Source: Malania oleifera (Eukaryota; Streptophyta; Magnoliopsida; Santalales; Ximeniaceae). From it: DNA of 64,000 bases. Positions 23,909 through 36,173 of the stretch are shown piece by piece (positions within the stretch are counted from its first letter, which is position 1; the number at the start of each line of letters is the position of its first letter). Below the pieces are notes generated by a model. It made no database searches, had not been told where the DNA came from, and saw only the letters and a program-made list of their open reading frames with translations. The stretch is taken from the NCBI RefSeq assembly GCF_029873635.1, contig NC_080427.1, positions 68,826,348 to 68,890,347 of the forward strand, given 5' to 3'. Both the position numbers and the translations under genes were made by a program.

Positions 23909-24634
23909 CCCCTTTTTGATGATAACAAATATAAGAGCAAAATGAGGTTAACATGAAAAGGCCCCCCCTTACAATATGCATAGTTTCAAAATAGACAGTA
24001 TAATTCAAGCATATCTAGAAAGAAGACATTGAAATATTTAAAGTTAAGAGATTTTGAATTTCAGCTCAATAAGCATTTAGGTTTGACAATATTGCTCAGA
24101 TATTTCTCCCCCTTATGTTCTATTTTAGAGGCAGGGAGTTAATAATGAATTTTTCAATTTTGCTAAGAGATTTCTCCCCCTTTTGTCATCAACAAAAGGA
24201 CTAAGCTAAGCACAATATCATTTAAGCCAAAAAAAAAAATTCCTTAGCTTGAAAAAAATCCCCCCTTTTGACACAAAAAATGGGTTTATAGCTATTTGAA
24301 AAAAAAAATTACAATTTTGAACACAACAACAGTACAAGTGGCAATTTAAGATCAAGAAAAGATGTTGGACATGATCACTACTTTGATCTTGCACAAGACT
24401 TGTTGAAATATTTAGAGTTCAAAATGAGTCTTATGGAATCATAATTTCAGTTAATTAGGCAGTATGTATTTTTATATTTGATCATTTAACCAACCATGCA
24501 ATACCCTAGTCACTATCAGCATGCATTCACAAGGTATGTAGCAGCCATGCAGATGATGTTCAATTCAATCAGCATACAAATCTCCTAAATAATTATAAGC
24601 ATGCAAGCACACATTATGCATTAACCATGCAGAT
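23909..24634 (-). mobile_element. 3' untranslated tract of a copia element, with polypurine tracts
   Basis: On the minus strand, AAAAAGGGGGAGAT immediately precedes the LTR at 23908. Further GGGGGAGAA-like tracts occur near 24110, 24180 and 24260, as in the 3' region of Sirevirus-type elements. A conserved block with CAGCATGCATTCAC lies at 24470-24600. The element is cut at 24635 by another LTR; nothing coding remains. Confidence 0.6.
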
Positions 24635-25388
24635 TGATTACGCGCTTAAACTGCGTAATTAGGTGATTTAATTCATGCATTAGGGATTCTATTTTTAATT
24701 AAATACTTAATTAATCTCAATATTTTAACACAGTGTCCTATTTATAATATTTGGGCTTTATGGAGTAATTTATGAATTTTTGGCATTTTTTTATCTCAGG
24801 AAAATTATTGGGAGCTAAAACCGATACTAGTTCGTAATTTGCGCATAATTTTTCCATTCGAGTTTCGATCGAGACAATTCGAAATCCTGAAGAAAGAAGA
24901 GAAGATTATTTACAACTTCCATGTTTTGAGTTTTGAGAGAAACGAGCTCTAAGATGGCCAAAATCATCCTCGTTCTCTATAAATAAAATGATGAGGAAAG
25001 AAAAAAGGAAGCAAAAAGAAGAAAAAAATAAAAAATAAAAATCTGATGTGACCCGGCCATGTAGCCAGGTTCGGAGCTTCAAACACAGGTTAGGTAGGGC
25101 TCTCAGCCCCCTCTCCCTTATATATTGTCGTTTTTTTGTTTCTTTAAAGAGGCAGCCCCTCCTTCCCTTCTCTTCTCCTTCTTCCTTCTCCCTAACTCTC
25201 TCACTCTCTTAACTCTCTTTTCCTTTTTTCTCTTTCTCTCAACTCTCTCTCCCTCTCAATCCTTTCGGCCATGCATAACCACGACCCTCCCTTTCTTCCC
25301 TCTTCTCCTCTATTCTCCTTCCCTTTCTCTTCCTTCTTCCCTTTCTCCTCCCCGTCCTGTTGCAAACTCGTGCTTCTAGCTACCACGG
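24635..25388 (+). mobile_element. Gypsy-type LTR fragment (TGATTACGCGC family, diverged)
   Basis: It begins TGATTACGCGCTTAAACTGCG, related to the LTR starts at 29586 and 42623, and includes GTGACCCGGCCATGTAGCC, found in those LTRs as well. It is interrupted at 25389 by a copia LTR and does not resume within the window. The CT-rich open frame 25125-25379 is low complexity. Confidence 0.55.
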
Positions 25389-26750
25389 TGTTGACCTTAT
25401 AGGTCATATCCCGTTTTTATTATGAAAAATACTCTGATATCTAATGGTTGATGAGTTTGTGTGCAGGACCAATCAGAAGTATCATATGGTGCACACACAT
25501 GGGCTTGAAGAAGATAAAGACCTAGACCTTTTATTTGTTGTAATTTAATTTGAGTTTTATTCGGGGTTTGTAATAGTAAATAGAATATGGTCTGTAATAA
25601 TTAATGCCTTACCTACATGGTAGGATTGATAAGTTCAAGACCATAGATGGACCTTAGGGATCACTCTTCGATCAACCTTCGGTCGACCAACGTCGAATTT
25701 TCAGGGCATATACTCAAAGACTATAAATCGACCATAGGACCCACAAAATTGCATGAAAATGGCCCCCATAATCTTAGTGTTGATTATCATATGAATAGGG
25801 CTAATGTATAAAGGGATTAGGACAAAATGTATTAAAAATGCATGTTCGGTTGACCGAACCGGAATGTATAAAAACATTCGGGTGACTGAATCGGTCAGAG
25901 GTCAACAGTTTGACCATAGCTCGGTCGACTGTACCTTGCCAAGTTCACACAAATTGGTTGACCAAACTCCCACCGAGTCAACGTTTTGACTCCATAGTCG
26001 ATCGACTAGATTTATAAGGGCAACGCTCTGGTTGACCGAACCCCCACATGGGAGAATCCAATCGCCCAGTTGATCGAACTACCTAGTTCAAAATCACCTG
26101 GTCGACTGAACCACGTGGAATTGGAAAAATCACCCTTGAGACCCTTAGTTTGGTCAACCGGACTCTTTGTTCAAATTTCTCCCGATCGACCGAACTTTAT
26201 CACTTGGTCAACCGAACCTCAAGTCCGATTGACCAGCGCTCTCGAGTTGGACAATTTTTTTTATCGAGGCTAAATTTTTTAAATAGGGTTAACTTTGCTA
26301 AAATGTTTTAAAACAATCCTAATAATACCCTACATGTCCTGAACGATTATAATTTTGGGGAACTCTATATATACCCCCTCATTTGCAAAAATTAGTGTGT
26401 GATTAAAAAAAATAAAGACAATTAACAAATTTTCTCTGATTTTCAAAAGTTCTACTTCTCACATTTAAGTTTCATTCTTTTATTCTTACTCATCCTCATT
26501 GCAAATCTTGCTAAGTAAGAGTATTATTGTGAGTTTCTAGTTAAGTTTACACTTTCGTTAGTTCTAGTTTATTGACATACATTTTTATCTGAGAGTAAGC
26601 TTGAGTTTTTCTAGGAGACTTCATTAATAAGTCTTTCTTAGGAAAACTTCGTAGAGCTTGTGAGTTTTGCATCATCATTACAACACTCAAGAGTTTGTAT
26701 TCCTTTTTGTTTGTGAAATAAATTTTTACGAACCGTTTTCAAATATCCAG
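25389..26750 (+). mobile_element. Copia LTR (TGTTGACC family), first part
   Basis: It starts TGTTGACCTTATAGGTCATATC. A GGTCGACC/GGTTGACC array (25676-26236) is followed by a TATA-like CTATATATACC at 26364. It is interrupted at 26751 by another LTR and resumes at 28955. It continues to 29585, where a gypsy element cuts it shortly before its expected end. Confidence 0.75.
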
Positions 26751-28954
26751 TGTTGACTCTATGAGTTTAATCCTGTTTTGATAATGACAAATCACTTGGT
26801 ATTTGATCTGTGCATTGAGATTGTGAACAGGAACTATGTTTAAGCGTGCACGAAAGGACAACAAGTCATGGAAGCCATAAAGAATAAAGTTTACACAACT
26901 TGGCAAGATCCATGAAACTCAAAGAGTACAAGAATGAAAATGCAAACACCAAGTACAAGAGCGTCATGGGAATGAGTATTTAGAACTCATGTATTTAAAT
27001 TTTCATATGATTTAATTTGAGGCTTAACATATACCCTAGAATGACTTTCAGACTCATGCATTTCATGAACATCATTAGGGGACATTTATGAACTTAGAAA
27101 TATTTTTAAAACCTTGGAAAGTATTTTTATAAAAGACCCAAGAAGGAGAGTAAAGCAGAATTTTAAACTAGAAAGAAAAATTTCAGGAAATGGCCACTTT
27201 GGTTGCCTGAACTCAACCTCAGACACCTGAATAATTTCTTCAGAAGCCTAAAGATTAAGTTTAGTCACTTGAAGAATTAATGGCGAAACACAGAATCTGG
27301 TCGAGGCACTTTGGTCGTTTGAACCTGAGACTTCGGTCGCCTGAAGTTGTCATTTCAAGATCCTGAACTCAACTTCAGTCACCTGACCCTGTATCCAGGT
27401 TGATTTTTCGAAGCACTAAGGAACTTCAGTCACCTGGGCACTCGACCTCAGTCACCTAAACTTACGGGAAAACTTAAAAATATTTTTATTATGAGAACTC
27501 GTGAGATATTTTTTAATGCAACGGTCAAGATTGATTCTAAGGGTTGAGCACCTATATATTGAACATCTAAACCCTAGTGTGGTAGCTAAGACAAACGAGA
27601 AAAGAAGAGAACATCTTGTTGAAAAGAGAATTGAGACACTTGAACGTCTTGATATACGATTGCTTGCACTTCAACTTACAATCATCAAGCTTGGGCAAAT
27701 CAACTTAGAAAATCAAAGGGAATCTATTTACACATCTTGATTCCAACTTGTTATTGAGGTTTGGTAAATCCGTTTAGTGTTTTGCAAGAGATTCTCATAT
27801 CATCATCTGTTATTGAATATCGTTAGAGAGTTTGATCTTAAGTCTTCCTAACTATATAGAGATTGTTTGTTCTTGACAAGTTTGTTACTTGAGAAAGTTT
27901 TATATTGTCATTGATATATATTTTTCAAAAAACTACTCAATTCAAAATCTATTGTTGAAATAAGCTGAGCGATAGATAGTGAGTATACCTTCATATATAT
28001 ATTATTTAGATAATCTTACTACTTGATAAAGGGTTTCATCATTGGTTAAATAGAATTGATTCAAGTGTGTGTTCCATTAAAGGATCTATATTTTAGATAT
28101 TAAAACACTTGATTAAATATCCTTGGAGTCCATAACAATATATTATTTAAGGGATATTTTTTGAAAGATATTACATTGGGTTTTTGATCTTTGGAATACA
28201 GATCGTGTATATATATATATTTGCATATTACAAAATCGCGTTGTAATTGAATAGTTGAAAGAAAGATTTTTTATTTAGATCTTTACAATATTCAAGAAAA
28301 TTTTTTTAACAAGAGCATATTTGATATTTGTGCATCTTGTCTTCGAGGCTATTACTCATACAAATATTTTGGAAGATTTGATAAACGAGAATTTGCGTGT
28401 TAGAGCATATCATTCATAAACGATTGTATCATTTCATTCATTTTGAGCTTCAAGTTTCATCATATGATTATGTATTAGGAATTTGAATTGTACTCACGAG
28501 TTTTTTTTTAAGCAACTTTGAGTGTTCTACAGATTTCATTGTATTCACAATTCAGGTTGTGAATTAGGTTTAAGGAGAGAGCTGTATCTCTTGTAAGTAG
28601 TGGAGTAGCAGAAAGATGTACCTCTTGTAAGCAGTGGATTGTAAGGGAAGTTCCATCCTAATTTAAGGAACAGAGATTATAGTGGAATCCTTGAGTAGGT
28701 TGCTTAAGGCGAGGACGTAGGCCGGGTTGGCTGAACCTCGTAAAAATTGTGTTTGCATTCTCTCTTCCCTTATCTTTTTAATTTTTGCAACGCAATTCAT
28801 TATTTACATTGCATGTATGTATGTTGAATAATCTCACACAAACTTGATAAGAAATTTATTAAATATAGGAAAAGGGATTAATTGATAAATAAGTTTGAAA
28901 GAAGTTTTAAAATAACCAATTCACCCCCCTCTTGGGATTACACCTAAATCAACA
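26751..28954 (+). mobile_element. Solo LTR nested in the previous LTR
   Basis: It starts TGTTGACTCTATGAG and ends TAAATCAACA, after the family tail TTCACCCCCCTCTTGGGATT. It contains a TTCAGTCACCTGAA-type array (27200-27460), a TATA-like CTATATATT (27552) and the box GGCGAGGACGTAGGC (28709). Flanking 5-mers TCCAG and TCTAC agree at only three of five bases, so the duplication has decayed or the ends were altered. The open frame at 27501-27740 is transcribed-leader sequence, not a recognisable gene. Confidence 0.8.
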
Positions 28955-29585
28955 TCTACTATGCTTATTTTTAAGAAAAATATTTTTGGGATAATTGCTT
29001 ATGAAGATCTTTATTATTGTACCTTTTGATTGATAATATCATCTTGACACAAAGATCAAATAATTTTTACAAACCGATTTCAAATATATAGTGTGGTTTA
29101 TTTTGAGAAAAATATTTGTTGAAGGTATTTGAAAGTGTGCTTGAAGATAAACAATATTTTAAAAATCGACTTCAAATATCTCTTGTGATTTATTGTGAGA
29201 AAAATATTTGTTGAGGATATTTGAAGCGCGCTTGAGATCTTTGTTGCTGCATTGTGAATGATACTATTATTTTGACATAAAGATCCTTTCATATACACTC
29301 TTATGAACTGATTGTTATATTTGCATTAATCTTTGAGAGTAGACATTAAGACTACACTGAGCTTATCATATCTTATCATTTGGTAGTGCGCATTGATTTG
29401 TGATATTGAGCTATACTGGTGTACATATTTGCTTGTGAAGAAGCGTATTTCAGTGTACCAAAAATTCATATCATTTGTTGTATTCTAGGCATAGACCTGA
29501 AGAGGGAGACTAACCCTGTGGAATAGTCCCAAACTAGTTTAGACCCAGTTAGGAAAACTAGGTGCACCACCCTGGTAAGGTATGT
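28955..29585 (+). mobile_element. Copia LTR, second part
   Basis: Continuation of the LTR begun at 25389: text just left of 26751 (TTTTTACGAACCGTTTTCAAATAT) is echoed at about 29065. The segment then carries the late-LTR phrases GAGGGAGACT and GTGCACCACCCTGGTAAGG, also found at 63840-63915. It is broken at 29586, before the box and tail. Confidence 0.65.
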
Positions 29586-31500
29586 TGTATTACGCGCCAC
29601 AATTGCGTAATTATGCATTTAAATTCATACATTCAAGATCATAATTTTAATTAAAATGCCCGATTTTGTCTAATGTTTTAATCATTGAGCTCGCTCGATA
29701 ATTTTAAGGTAAATTAGCCTACTTTTGTTGAAAATCTACGGACACTCATATTTTATTATTGCAGGATAATTTTTGGAAGCTGAGTCATGCACGCAAAGAT
29801 AGGCTGTTTTCGAGACTATTTTGTAATCTGCGCGTAACTCTCTCATCCGACCTCGTATTTAGATGATTCAAAATGACATAGAAAGCTAAGAGAACCCTCT
29901 TAACACTTTCATGTTTTGCATTTTGAAAAATACTAGCTGCATCAAGGTTGAAATTAGACGTGAAGTTACCATACGCTATTTTTATGGATTATTTCGTGAT
30001 TACTTCGTAATCTGGGCATAACTTTCTTGTCCAAACTCTGATCAAGATAATTAAAAATGCCATGGAAATATAAGGAAATTATCTAAATTTTTTGAATTTT
30101 GAGTTTTGAAAGTTATGGGCTGTAGGAGGATCAAAATCATGCTTGAAAGTGGAGGGTAAACCGCATGCCTTTGAAAAAAGAAAAGAAAAGAAAAGAAAAG
30201 AAAATTTTTTAAAAAATAATTAAAGGATGACGTGACCTAGCCATGCAGCCGGGTCCTCTTGATGTGCTAGGTGAAACACAACACAAATAAAAGAAAGAAA
30301 AAGAGAAAATAAAGGAAGGAATTGAAAAGTCAAAGAAAAGGAATTGAAAAAGTAAAAAGCGAGGAGGCCACTTAGGGTTTCTTGGAAAGGGGGCATCAGG
30401 AAGGTTACATTTTTTTTACGTTGGGGGCGTGAGGCACACTAGGGGGCACACGGATAGGAAGAAAAAGAGGGTTGGGATTTTTCTTTTCTTTTGGGGAGAG
30501 GCTGCATGAATAGGAGGAGGCCGCAGGTGGAGGCATCCGTCCGGGGAGGTCTTCGTTCTTGGAGTCTTTTAGAGAGGTTGTGCTACATTAAAAAAAAAAA
30601 ACTATCAGTGGTAAAGGAGGGTTGATGGCACACAGAAAATTTAAAGCTTTTCAAGAATTGGGAAGCGGCGAACTACGGCGGTGCTCAGAGTGTTTGCGGC
30701 ACGTGACAGCGGTGTTGTGGGTGTTGATTTTTCTTCAACTCTCCAAATAAAAGAAGTCATGGTGACATATTATATGTTGGATTTAATTTTCATAACAAAC
30801 TAATTTTTGTATTCTAGGAAAACGATGTAGCTCGGTTTTAAACTATGCTTGCTCGTTGATGCTAATATGAAGTAGTTTTCCTTTATGTTTGTTTGAGTCA
30901 TTCTGCGCTTAATGCTTTTAATTAACTGGCCATTAATTAAATGATATTAGTCTTGTGATTTGCTACCGAAGGGGGGGGGGGATTATAGGATAGATCTTGG
31001 ATAATTCAGCATAGGTGAATATATAGATCGAAAGACTTGTATGAACCTACGTAGCATTAAAAATCAAGGGCCTTATTGTGTTCTTGCGTTATGAATTTGC
31101 ATAATCTTATGTTAAATAATAAACAAGAATAGGTTCTGATTGACTATCGAAAGAAGCTTTTGGAAAAATTGGCGATTTGCTAACAAACAGAGAAAACGAA
31201 GTTGAATTAATTAGATGAGTAAAGCATAGTGAGAAACTAGGTGAAATCGGTTTCCTAGAAGTTTTCATCCTCAGTAATTTGATACGTGGTAGCCAGTTTT
31301 ATTTTCCCCTGAATAGTTTATTTAAAGTAGCCTTAATTAAATTTTGCATTCTAAAATTATTAATCTTTCTAAATAAAATCAAGATTAGTACAATTTTGGT
31401 ACTTGGTAAAAATTAAGACATCAATCCCTGAGGATGATACTCTTCATATCACTATATTATAAAAATACGATACTGTGCACTTGTAGTTTTGCACCGATCA
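29586..31500 (+). repeat. 5' LTR of gypsy copy 1
   Basis: About 1.9 kb, starting TGTATTACGCGCCACAATTG and ending GCACCGATCA, immediately before the primer binding site. It matches the 1.95 kb LTR at 40672-42623 in reverse orientation. It lacks the motif arrays of the copia LTRs and contains a GAAAA repeat (about 30180-30205). Confidence 0.8.
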
Positions 31501-31503
31501 AGT

Positions 31504-31523
31504 TTTTGGCACCATTGCCGAGG
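31504..31523 (+). promoter_or_regulatory. Primer binding site, gypsy type
   Basis: TTTTTGGCACCATTGCCGAGG lies four bases after the LTR end. It is the usual Athila/Tat-type site TTGGCGCCGTTGCCGGGG with a few changes. The other copy has the site at 40650-40667, reverse strand. Confidence 0.7.
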
Positions 31524-31665
31524 ATTGAGTTTTTCTTATTTTTGCCAATATTGATACAAAGTAATCTTGGTTTTAATTTAGAATTTTATTTTTATATTTT
31601 TCATTTTATTTCTTTTCTTTTTATTTTTTTTATCTTCCTTATTTCATGTGTGTTTTTGATGTTGG

Positions 31666-33150
31666 ATGTGTCGTGCTAGAACACATGCCAGTATTGCTTT
31701 TGATCCGGAGATTGAAAGAACACTTAGAGTACTAAAAAAAAAGAGGGTACTAGCCATAGAGAACGGACAAGATAATGCGCAGCCACGCGCCTTGAAGGAT
31801 TATGTATGGCCAGTTGTGAATGACAACTATTCGGGCATTATACGCCAGCCCATTAATGCCAACAATTTTGAGCTCAAACCCACATTAATCAGCGTGGTGC
31901 AGCAGGCCCAATTCAGTAGATCATCACTTGATGATCCCAATATCCATCTAGCGATGTTTTTGGAGATTTGTGATACTGTGAAGATCAATGGTGTTACCGA
32001 AAACACCATTAGACTGAGATTATTCCCTTTCTCTTTGAGGGACAAAGCAAGAGGTTGGCTACAGTCTCTCCAATCGAGGAGTATCACTATTTGGCAGGAC
32101 ATGGAAGAAAAATTTCTTGTTAAATTCTTTCCACTTGCAAAAATAGTCGAACTCAGGAGTGAGATTGGTCAATTCACGCAACATGATTTTAAATCACTCT
32201 ATGAAGCATAAGAAAGGTATACAAAATTTGATTCGACGCTGCCCACAACATGGATTTCCGGATTGGTTGCAGATTCAGATGTTCTATAATGGGTTAAATA
32301 GGCAAACTCGGACTTTAGTTAAGTCTGCATCTAGGGGAACTTTGATGTCAAAGACACCTGAGGGTGCTACTGCTCTTTTGTAAGAAATGACCTCAAATAA
32401 CTATCAATGGCCAACTGAAAGAACTATGACTAAGAAAGTTGCCGGAATTCATGAATTGGAGCCATTTGCTACACCTTCTGCTCAAGTTGCTTCTCTGTCT
32501 CATTGGATTTCAGCTTTGGCCACCTAGAGGATACCACAAAGTGCAGAATATGTGGCAGCTACAAGTAGGATAAATCCGAGCAATGGAACTACAATTATCG
32601 TAGTGATCCTTTGCCACAATATTACCATCCAGGGCTTCAAAATCATGAGATTTTGTCTTACGGAAATACAAGTAATGTGCTGCAATCTCCTCCAGGACTT
32701 GATAGTCATCAAGGTGAGAAGAAGATGTCATTTAAGGATGCCATGATATCATTTATTAATGAGACAAAAGCAAGGTTTAAAAAGATTGATTCACGGTTAG
32801 ACAACATCGAGACTCATTGCAATAATATGGGAGCCACTATGAAGAATCTTGAAATGCAAATTGGGCAATTGGCCACGACCATAAATTCCCAACAAAGAGG
32901 AACTTTTCCTAGCAACATAAAGGTGAACCCAAAGGAAAAATGCAAGGCCATCACACTTAGGAGTGGAAGAGAAATTAAGAAGTCACCAGCAAAGGAAACC
33001 ATTTCCACACCTACACTGAAAATAATGGTTGAAGCAAGAATAAAGTGGAAGAAGAGAAGATGGTGGATGACACCCCAAGATAGACTGACACGTCACCAGC
33101 AATTTCATTTCCTAACAATCCTGTTATTCTCTTTACTCCACTTCCTTATC
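31666..33150 (+). pseudogene. Gypsy gag, broken (copy 1)
   Basis: The N-terminal half (31666-32211) carries the retrotransposon gag signature FLEICDT, LRLFPFSLRDKARGWLQ and EKFLVKFFP. A stop ends it after SLYEA, and the remainder continues in shifted frames: LIRRCPQHGFPDWLQIQMF (32225-32383), then MKNLEMQIGQLATTINSQQ in 32611-33210. Part of a CCHC knuckle, CRICGSY, is visible near 32545, followed by a stop. Gag would form the particle; it is not made intact here. Confidence 0.75.
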
Positions 33151-33197
33151 CTCAATGTTTTCAAAAACAAAAATAAGATAAGCAATTTTCTAAGTTT

Positions 33198-33850
33198 TTG
33201 GATATTTTAAAGAAAATTCACATAAATATTCCTTTTGCTGATGCCTTGGAACAAATGCCAAATTATGTCACATTCTTGAAGGACATCATTTCCAAGAAAA
33301 GAAGATTGGAGGAGTTCGAAATAGTGAAGCTTACCGAGGAGTGTAGTGCTATTCTTCAAAAGAAATTGCCTCAAAAATTAAAAGATCTAGGGAGTTTTAC
33401 TTTGCCTTGCACTACTGGAAATTCATTTTTTGATAAAGTTTTATATGATCTTGGTGCTAGCATTAATCCGATGCCACTTTTTGTCTGCAGGAAATTGGGA
33501 CTTGGAGAGATGAAACAAACAACCATTTCTTTGCAACTAGCAGACTGATCCATCAAGTATCCACGTGGAATCATAGAAGATGTATTAGTAATGGTGGACA
33601 AATGCATTTTTCCTGCTGATTTTGTGGTGTTAGATATGGAAGAAGACCAAGAAAGTCCACTAATTCTTGGCCACTCGAAGGGCTTTAATTGATGTTTAAA
33701 AGGGTGAGTTAACATTGAGAGTGGACAAGGAAGAGGTTTTGTTCGAAATCTACCAAGAAATGAGATTCCCAGAAGATCCAAGCACTTGCTTTCGGGTAGA
33801 TGTCATTCAGAAAGGTGTAGAAAAAGCCTTTCAAAAAGATGTACCAGCTG
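33198..33850 (+). pseudogene. Gypsy aspartic protease region, broken (copy 1)
   Basis: The frame 33198-33548 runs through KIHINIPFADALEQMP and KKLPQKLKDLGSFTLPC to the active-site motif DLGASI (about 33448), normal for plant gypsy proteases of this type. A stop at about 33546 and a small deletion near 33660 break the part that follows (GSLATR-like region, then FRVDVIQKGVEKAF). Confidence 0.7.
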
Positions 33851-34021
33851 ATCACCTAGAATGATCCTTGCAGCAAATTACAACATAGTAGTGTGTGGGG
33901 AGGCTAGAACCTATGGTAGCAAAGACAGATTCTATAATATCTAAAAAAAAGATGCAGCAACCTATATCTCCAAAGTTGAAACAATTCCTTGAGCATCTTC
34001 GCTATGCGTTCTCAAGTGATG

Positions 34022-34329
34022 TGTATGAAAATGCAAAAATCTACAAAGAGTAGATGAAGAAGTGGCATGAAAAACAGATTCTTAGGCATGAGTTTGCTCC
34101 AGGACAACAGGTTCTACTCTTCAACTCACGATTAAAACTCTTCCCAGGTAAGTTGAGGTCAAGATGGACAGGTCCTTATACAATTGACATAGTTTTCCCT
34201 TTTGGAGCAATAAACTTTAAGGATAAGACAGAGAACATATTCAGAGCGAATGGTCAGAGATTGAAGCACTACTATAGAGAAAAAATGGAGAGGAACTGTG
34301 CATATATTCCTTTTGGAGATCTTGGTTGA
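34022..34329 (+). pseudogene. Gypsy integrase C-terminal remnant (copy 1)
   Basis: MKKWHEKQILRHEFAPGQQV, then FNSRLKLFPGKLRSRWTGPY, is the C-terminal end of plant gypsy integrases after the catalytic core. It follows directly on LKQFLEHLRYAF, which in intact elements precedes reverse transcriptase. The join lies at about 34010-34022, so roughly the whole RT-RNase H-integrase core is absent. The identical join is found in copy 2. Confidence 0.75.
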
Positions 34330-34710
34330 TGAAGATTGAAAAGTCTGGCTGGAGACGTTAAAACAAGCGCTTATGGGAGGCAACCCAAAGAGTTTTTTTT
34401 TTGTTTATTTTTTTTATTTTATCTTTATTACTTTATTTATTTATCTATTCATTTTTTACTAATTTAGAATTTTGATGCAAGTTTATTTGGCACGAGTACA
34501 AAGTTGAAAATTTAATTCCTCGATGGATTCACCAAGAGCCAGGGAAGTTTCTTTCTTTGCTTCAATCTTTCTCATCTTGAATAACATTGAAAAAAAAATG
34601 TGAATATTGATTATTAAGGCATGAGTGACACTACTTATGCCCTTCACATACCTGAATATAACCTAAGAGTACACACTTGGGTCAATTATATGTAGTTTCT
34701 CTTTATATGG

Positions 34711-34962
34711 CTAAACTAAGAATTGTAACTCATTGAAGGTTGATTGGTAGTTCATTTGTGTTAATCTGGTTATATAAATTCTTGTATCTACAAGGTATCT
34801 TTTAAGGCTAAAAAATACACGTTCACGTGACTTGTAGCACTTAGGGTTCCTTGTGAATACTGAGAGACCACTCGTGGTGACTTTGACACCTTGTGAGGTA
34901 CCGTTGAGCCATTTATCATTCGTTTGAGTTTTTGACGTCAACTCAGAGTTCATGAAACTCAA
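34711..34962 (-). CDS. Antisense open frame in gypsy 3' region (copy 1)
   Basis: An 83-codon frame running opposite to the element, starting MSFMNSELTSKTQTNDKW. A counterpart of 78 codons in copy 2 (37154-37390) has about 80% matching residues, and both are open although gag and protease are broken. Some Tat-lineage gypsy elements are known to carry antisense ORFs between integrase and the 3' LTR. Whether this one is translated is unknown. Confidence 0.35.
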   Translation of the reverse strand: MSFMNSELTSKTQTNDKWLNGTSQGVKVTTSGLSVFTRNPKCYKSRERVFFSLKRYLVDTRIYITRLTQMNYQSTFNELQFLV

Positions 34963-35338
34963 CTTTTCCTATTTTTTATGGATATTATTTGTACACTAGT
35001 CTTAGTTTTTGAATTGCTAGCCTAGAGGTGACATCTAGTGGGGAGATAGAAACCTAGGTCTTGTAACATACTCAAGATGTGAAGGCTCAGCCACCCCTAG
35101 GAATAGACTTATTTTTTATGGACTTTTGTTTGAGCTTAATGTACATGGGTGGTATAAAAACAATAAAAGAAGTGTCATGATTGTCCTAACTGACCATGAA
35201 AAGAAAGAAATTGAAAAATGAGCAGAAGAAAGAAAAAGAGAAATAGAAATACCCCAGAAGAGATGAAAGATTAATGCCTGCTCCACATAACTACAACAAA
35301 AGAAGGGACACGACACATGTTCTCCACATATGAAGACT

Positions 35339-35772
35339 GTGATGACCTGCTTAATTTCCATATTTTTTTTCCTCCATAATATAAATATAATATCACAAAG
35401 CTTAGCAGATCATAGTCCACCTGGACCCGTGGGTACAAGGGATATATCAGAACATATAGTAGAAGCCTAAGCAGCAGGAAACATACAATCATATACATCT
35501 CATTATACCATACATCACAATACCAGAGTTACTACAACCACTGTATTTATATACACACAGTACACAACCCAAAAGATATCTTAGGGCCATCCCACAAAAT
35601 ACATCCGACCCTATCAAGACACTTACCCTTCTGGAAGGGTAGATCCACAGTACTAGATCAGCGGGGCTTTACCCGCTCTCCTATCAGGGACTCCTAAAAT
35701 TTTTATAAAATTTTGGAGTGAGATACCTCTTAGTAAGGGAAATAAACTAATACTAGTGTGTGGCAATAAAAA
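35339..35772 (-). mobile_element. Fragment of a TGTAACGACC-family LTR
   Basis: Reverse-complement match to the last part of the LTR ending at 52118: TGTGATGACCTGCTTAATTTCC here against the complement of GGAAAATGAGCAGGTCGTGACA there, and shared blocks such as CCACCTGGACCCGTGGGTACAAGGG-like text and CACTAGTATTAG-like text. It is wedged between the two gypsy copies and is itself truncated at 35772. Confidence 0.65.
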
Positions 35773-36163
35773 CAGCGTATGGTAATTTCATGTCCGATTT
35801 CGACCTTAATGTAGCCAGTATTTCTCAAAATACAAAACATGAAAGTTGTAGAGGGTTCTCTTAGCTTTCCAAAATATCTTGAATCATTTGAATTGAACGT
35901 CGGATGAGAGAGTTACAGGAAGGTTACAAAATAGTGTCGAAAACAACCTTTCTTTGCGTGCATGACTCGACTTCCAAAAATTATCCTGCAATAATAAAAT
36001 ATGAGTGTCTGCATATTTTCAACAAAAGTAGGCTAATTTATCTTAAAATTATTGGGTGAGCTTGATGATTAAAGCATTAGACAAAATCGGGCATTTTAAT
36101 TAAAATTATGATCTTGAATGCATGAATTTAAATGCATAATTACGCAACTATGACGCGTAATCA
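35773..36163 (-). repeat. 3' LTR of gypsy copy 2, truncated
   Basis: On the minus strand it begins TGATTACGCGTC at 36163, directly after the purine tract TTGGGGGGTG. It matches the first 390 bp of the LTR at 42623 and stops at the LTR fragment ending 35772. Confidence 0.75.
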
Positions 36164-36173
36164 CACCCCCCAA
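36164..36173 (-). promoter_or_regulatory. Polypurine tract of gypsy copy 2
   Basis: TTGGGGGGTG on the minus strand immediately upstream of the 3' LTR start; the expected site for plus-strand DNA priming. Confidence 0.65.

Larger units (their letters stand above)
29586..35338 (+). mobile_element. Non-autonomous gypsy (Athila/Tat-like) element, copy 1
   Basis: Order: 5' LTR 29586-31500 (starts TGTATTACGCGCC, ends CGATCA), primer binding site near 31505, gag remnants 31666-33150, protease 33198-33850, a short tract joined directly to the integrase C-terminus (34054-34329), then a 3' tract with an antisense frame (34711-34962). RT, RNase H and the integrase core are missing. No polypurine tract or 3' LTR follows; the element stops at 35338 against a fragment of an unrelated LTR. 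A second copy lies in inverted orientation at 35773-42623. Confidence 0.8.

Noticed and set aside
25125-25407. CT-rich open frames on both strands
   Set aside because: Low-complexity Ser/Leu/Phe or Arg/Glu-rich products in an LTR fragment.
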